Part shown: positions 59,961-64,000 of the stretch, piece by piece | How positions within the stretch are numbered: position 1 is the stretch's first letter | Layout of the letters: every line of letters begins with the position of its first letter | Assembly: GCF_021462225.1 (NCBI RefSeq) | Contig: NC_061805.1 | Location: 30,273,958-30,337,957 of the forward strand | Reading direction: 5' to 3' | DNA length: 64,000 nucleotides | Source of the DNA: Girardinichthys multiradiatus | Lineage: Eukaryota > Chordata > Actinopteri > Cyprinodontiformes > Goodeidae | Position numbers and translations under genes: made by a program | Notes under the pieces: generated by a model | Told to the model about the DNA's origin: nothing | Databases searched by the model: none | Seen by the model: only the letters and a program-made list of their open reading frames with translations

Positions 59961-61449
59961 CCATTCAATGCCACTCCAAGAGAGTTGAGAAAAGATTTTC
60001 TCCCAGCCAGGTCTGCCATTTCCAATTCGTTATGTGTTGTAAATCAATTCTGTTATCAATAAAGATCCCTGAGAGCCACAAGTTTATGGTCAGCAAATAA
60101 AACAGATCAGGATGTCTCTGCATTACTCAGTACCAGCCAGATTGAAATCGCTGTTATGTTCTTTCGACTTCCTTCTTAAGTCTTATCATTCAAAGCTTGT
60201 TCCCGGATACTTTGAAGACGCGTCCTCAGACAGCCACTTAATTCCGCCTCTCCACACTTTTGAACTCAGCCGGAGCATGGGATGGGAGAAAGTTTTTTAG
60301 TTTAAAGAAAAGAGAGTGTTAGACGCATGAACATGGGGAAGGAGACAGACAGAAATAAAGGTTGAGCTTTCAAAGGGAGAGCAACAGAAGTTAAGCTGTT
60401 AAAAAAAGGCCCTGGATTGTGGCATGGTTGATAGCACTAAATCACAGCATGCCTCTAGCCAGGGAGTTGATTCAACCTCGGCCAACACTCAAGGACGCTG
60501 TTGACTTTCCATGCTCATTAACAGATGAAAAATTACTTAACTGAGAGCCAGACAAGCAGGCATGAGCATTATTTTAAGTGAAAATCGTAATATAGCTTCA
60601 AGAATAACCACTAATGGCCCCCTTTGTTGCATGTAAAATAGATAAGCACAAGGTGAGTGGTGTTTTGTTTTTTTAAGTGGAACTGCAATCATTAACTATG
60701 AAAATGGGTTTTGGGCCAACTGAGGGAGGTGAGGTGGAGGTTGGGTGGTATATTAGGTCTGGACATTAATGGAGAACCTTCAGACACACACTCATGCTGA
60801 TTAATAAAAGCATATACATGCATGAATGAGTGTTTCATAGAAGTCTGCAGGACTCTGCATGTGTGTCTGTATCTGTTCTCACTAGCAGTGGATTGCTTTA
60901 GTCTGGCCCTGGGGTTCTGTCTCTGGGAGAGGGGCAGTCACTTGTGGAGCACACCCAGGGCAGCCTTTCCCATAGCCTCAGGCCTGGCCCGGGGAAGGAA
61001 TTGATGGGGTATACTGGTTCAACTGATGAACCAGCTGGGGATTTTTAGCCTGCAGCCAGAGAAGAAAAGCCAGAGGGAGGCAAGAGAAAGTGAGTTAAAA
61101 AGTAAGGGTTGCTAATGGTAAAACGTCCCATGGCTTACAAAGGGGCATGCAATGCCTTGGGCCAGAAAAAAAGGGACACAAAGGGATGCACAGGGATGGG
61201 TACAGAAGGAATAAGGAGATGAAAAGAAAGACAAAGGTAAAAATAGAAGGAAAACAGTGATTATATTTACTTATGGAACATCAACAAAGATCCCACTTAA
61301 AATCGCCCTCTGACCTACTCTGTATGGCTGACCATAATATCTTGGAGTAGCTGTATGCCATTTCCAAACACAGTTTTTACTTTTTGTTGGATCACAAAAT
61401 GTATGAAAACGGAAGATCACAGCCACCAGCTAAAATTCACTGTGACTTA
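59961..61449. other. Non-coding stretch
   Basis: No gene, RNA or element recognised. Confidence 0.4.
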
Positions 61450-62719
61450 CAGGGGTTGGACAATGAAACTGAAACACCTGGTTTTAGACCACAATAATTT
61501 ATTAGTATGGTGTAGGGCCTCCTTTTGTGGCCAATACAGCGTCAAATCGTCTTGGGAATGACATATACAAGTCCTGCACAGTGGTCAGAGGGATTTTAAG
61601 CCATTCTTCTTGCAGAATAGTGGCCAGGTCACTACGTGATACTGGTGGAGGAAAACATTTCCTGACTCGCTCCTCCAAAACACCCCAAAGTGGCTCAATA
61701 ATATTTAGATCTGGTGACTGTGCAGACCATGGGAGATGTTCAACTTCACTTTCATGTTCATCAAACCAATCTTTCACCAGTCTTGCTGTGTGTATTGGTG
61801 CATTGTCATCCTGATACACGGCACCACCTTCAGGATACAATGTTTGAACCATTGGATGCACATAGTCCTCAAGAATGGTTCGGTAGTCCTTGGCAGTGAC
61901 GCGCCCATCTAGCACAAGTATTGGGCCAAGGGAATGCCATGATATGGCAGCCCAAACCATCACTGATCCACCCCCATGCTTCACTCTGGGCATGCAACAG
62001 TCTGGGTGGTACGCTTCTTTGGGGCTTCTCCAAACCGTAACTCTCCTGGATGTGGGGAAAACAGTAAAGGTGGACTCATCAGAGAACAATACATGTTTCA
62101 CATTGTCCACAGCCCAAGATTTGCGCTCCTTGCACCATTGAAACCAATGTTTGGCATTGGCATGAGTGACCATAGGTTTGGCTATAGCAGCCCGGCCGTG
62201 TATATTGACCCTGTGGAGCTCCTGACGGACAGTTCTGGTGGAAACAGGAGAGTTGAGGTGCACATTTAATTCTGCCGTGATTTGGGCAGCTGTGGTTTTA
62301 TGTTTTTTGGATACAATCCGGGTTAGCACCCGAACATCCCTTTCAGACAGCTTCCTCTTGCGTCCACAGTTAATCCTGTTGGATGTGGTTCGTCCTTCTT
62401 GGTGGTAGGCTGACATTACCCTGGATAGCGTGGCTCTTGATGCATCACAAAGACTTGCTGTCTTGGTCACAGATGCGCCAGCAAGACGTGCACCAACAAT
62501 TTGTCCTCTTTTGAACTCTGGTATGTCACCCATAATGTTGTGTGCATTTCAATATTTTGAGCTAAACTGTGCTCTTACCCTGCTAATTGAACCTTCACAC
62601 TCTGCTCTTACTGGTGCAATGTGCAATCAATGAAGACTGGCTACCAGGCTGGTCCAATTTAGCCATGAAACCTCCCACACTAAAATGACAGGTGTTTCAG
62701 TTTCATTGTCCAACCCCTG
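61450..62719 (-). mobile_element. Tc1/mariner DD36E element, intact-looking
   Basis: 1,270 bp between TA 61448-61449 and 62720-62721, with 31-bp inverted ends beginning CAGGGGTTGGACAATGAAAC. A single open transposase gene runs on the minus strand. Size, short repeats and D-E spacing fit the DD36E/Incomer group of vertebrates. Confidence 0.95.
61502..62533 (-). CDS. Tc1/mariner DD36E transposase, intact ORF
   Basis: 343 codons, start MGDIPEFKRGQIVGARLAG. The N-terminal part has two helix-turn-helix units (about residues 8-45 and 65-110) joined by CGRKRKLSERD. The catalytic residues are D152 (LFSDESTF), D243 (YQDDNAPIH) and E280 (SPDLNIIEPLW). I count 36 residues between D243 and E280, two more than classic Tc1 DD34E enzymes, which is why I place it in the DD36E group. 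GGGSVMVWAAIS (187-198) is the conserved glycine block. It is expected to be a nuclear cut-and-paste recombinase acting at TA. No broken codon is seen; the dead relative at 17253-18260 lacks the D243 region. Activity is not proven. Confidence 0.95.
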   Translation of the reverse strand: MGDIPEFKRGQIVGARLAGASVTKTASLCDASRATLSRVMSAYHQEGRTTSNRINCGRKRKLSERDVRVLTRIVSKKHKTTAAQITAELNVHLNSPVSTRTVRQELHRVNIHGRAAIAKPMVTHANAKHWFQWCKERKSWAVDNVKHVLFSDESTFTVFPTSRRVTVWRSPKEAYHPDCCMPRVKHGGGSVMVWAAISWHSLGPILVLDGRVTAKDYRTILEDYVHPMVQTLYPEGGAVYQDDNAPIHTARLVKDWFDEHESEVEHLPWSAQSPDLNIIEPLWGVLEERVRKCFPPPVSRSDLATILQEEWLKIPLTTVQDLYMSFPRRFDAVLATKGGPTPY

Positions 62720-62721
62720 TA

Positions 62722-63132
62722 CCTTGAAATGCAATACCACTGAAAGGCACTAGGATGTGGCTTCAGCAGATTTGCATTCAAGGAGACAGGACTTGATGAA
62801 AATAACAGTCCCTGTGTTTTTTGCTTCACATAAAGAAAACTAAATGAGGCTCCTTGACAACTGCAAAGATGTGATGTATTTGGATGTAGTGACGTGTTCA
62901 ATAAGCAAGTGGAAATAAATACAATTCAGCAGACTTTGCACTCACTCACTTGCCTACGTCATGGAGCTAGTTTCCTCAAGGTTATAAAATCTGTAACTTC
63001 CAGAGAATGTCCCTGTTATTCTATAAAGTTTAGGGGACATTCTCTGAAGGTCTTGGCATGGTTAGTGTTTGCTGGGTCACTCATCTGCTCCTGGTCAGTT
63101 ACCCATTAACCAGCCTGGCATTTCTAAGTGCT
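62722..63132. other. Non-coding stretch with inverted repeat
   Basis: cagagaatgtccc (63001-63013) and gggacattctctg (63034-63046) are 13-bp perfect arms. No gene. Confidence 0.5.
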
Positions 63133-63450
63133 GTTAGTGTCTTGCAAAAGTATTCATAGTCCTTTAAATTTTTTCATATTTTGTCATATTGCAACCCTTT
63201 TTGTGACAGACCAACAAAACAGAGCACATAACTGTGGTGGAAACCTAACACTGCTTCCTGAATACAGCATCCCCACAGTGAAACATGGTGGTGGGAAGCT
63301 TGTTTTAGTTTGATGGGAAGGTGGATGATGATAATAAGCAGGTAGAGACATACCCCAAAAGACTTGCAGGTGTAATCACAGCCTAAGGTGGCTCTACAAA
63401 GTATTGACTCAGGAGGCTGAATGCAGATGCACGTTGCACCTAATAGATCT
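63133..63450 (+). pseudogene. Tc1-like element remnant, internally deleted
   Basis: Starts with worn terminal sequence agtgtcttgcaaaagtattc. A plus-strand stretch then has SIPTVKHGGGKLVLV-type sequence (glycine block, about 63267-63313), followed by ggtagagacataccccaaaa and tctacaaagtattgactcag, the C-terminal/3' part of the family. The DDE core is missing. Confidence 0.7.
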
Positions 63451-64000
63451 GTAGTCGTTTAAAAATATGAAAAATAAGTACTTTCACTTCACAATTCTGA
63501 GCTACTTTTTGTTGGTCTTTGTGAGCTTCGGAAGGTTTCAAATCCAAAGAGCCATTTTAAAACATAACCTATTGAGCTTTATAAATATGTCATATATGAT
63601 TTTTTTTTCCAAAATCAAAGATGGGAATAGAAGGAATAAGGAGCACATTTGTGCTCCTTATTCCTTCTATTCCCATCTCCCATTTTAGAACAATGAACAT
63701 TTTGCCATGAGAAAAAGAATGCCATTTCCTGAATGGAAAGCGTATTTCTTTTGAGTTATTTTCAAATTCCTGAAAAAATTAGGGAAAAACAGGTACTACT
63801 TGTGAAGCATATAATTTGCAGCCTAATGATAAAAAAAATTATTTGTATCCCCTGTGCTGTTCTGTTATGGAAATCCTATGCAGAAATGGAATAAAACAAA
63901 GTGTTAAAACTATATTTAAATTTGAAAACATAGCTTATTTCTGTATATATGTATTTATTATTTTTTAGGTTAGAGTCATTGCAAAAGGGCCAAAGAGCCA
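63451..64000. other. Non-coding stretch with a perfect palindrome
   Basis: AT-rich; contains the 28-bp-arm palindrome at 63619-63678. No gene. Confidence 0.5.
63619..63678. repeat. Perfect 28-bp-arm hairpin, 4-base loop
   Basis: Left arm 63619-63646 (agatgggaatagaaggaata...) is exactly complementary to 63651-63678; the loop is attt. Its perfection suggests recent origin. Confidence 0.93.

Noticed and set aside
1..64000. CRISPR arrays, operons, phage or bacterial defence genes
   Set aside because: No regularly spaced repeats and no prokaryotic coding density; all signals are those of a vertebrate genome.

Overview
The window looks like a gene-poor, transposon-rich stretch of a ray-finned (teleost) fish nuclear genome. 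The evidence is many Tc1/mariner families with TA-flanked inverted repeats, a Rex3/RTE-type LINE, tRNA-derived SINEs, a hAT fragment, a vertebrate-style P element with a THAP domain, AT-rich spacers, and an intron with GT-AG borders inside a transposase gene. The mix of repeats resembles percomorph, perhaps cyprinodontiform, fish; that narrower placement is a weak inference. I found no convincing host exon, no structural RNA gene, no CRISPR array and no prokaryotic feature.

Layout. 1-581: end of a decayed Tc1-like element. 3576-6040: an internally deleted P-like (THAP/THAP9-type) transposon with 8-bp target duplication. 6514-9776: two ~480-bp repeats in inverted orientation with Tc1 debris between them. 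9800-10380: Tc1-like remnant, then a tRNA-derived SINE (10466-10712). 10928-11930: hAT dimerisation-domain fragment split by a 5'-truncated Rex3-type LINE with a perfect 27-bp target duplication. 12487-13961: retroposon-like unit with a CTTGA tail and a small membrane-protein ORF. 17201-18446: dead DD36E Tc1 element. 20800-27292: internally deleted LTR retroelement (gag and integrase zinc finger visible, no reverse transcriptase seen) with permuted LTR-like blocks and a SINE. 28740-30460: two Tc1-like remnants. 31424-33033, 48807-50374 and 55660-57269: three copies of one DD34E Tc1 family with 200-bp inverted repeats. The copy at 48807 sits inside an older Tc1 element and the copy at 55660 sits inside a Rex3-type LINE. 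39810-42950: MITE-like and LTR-like sequence. 57850-58230: nearly full SINE. 59650-59960: Rex3 debris. 61450-62719: DD36E element with an intact 343-aa transposase. 63133-64000: Tc1 debris and a 28-bp perfect palindrome.

The genes do not form a pathway; they are layered mobile elements of different ages. Two transposases appear open from start to stop (55937-56941 and 61502-62533), and a third (49084-50046) is open but lacks 14 residues. The items that most deserve a second look are the THAP/P-like element with an altered zinc ligand, the small membrane-protein retroposon, the DD36E pair of one live-looking and one dead copy, the 200-bp IR/DR-like Tc1 family, and several long near-perfect hairpins.
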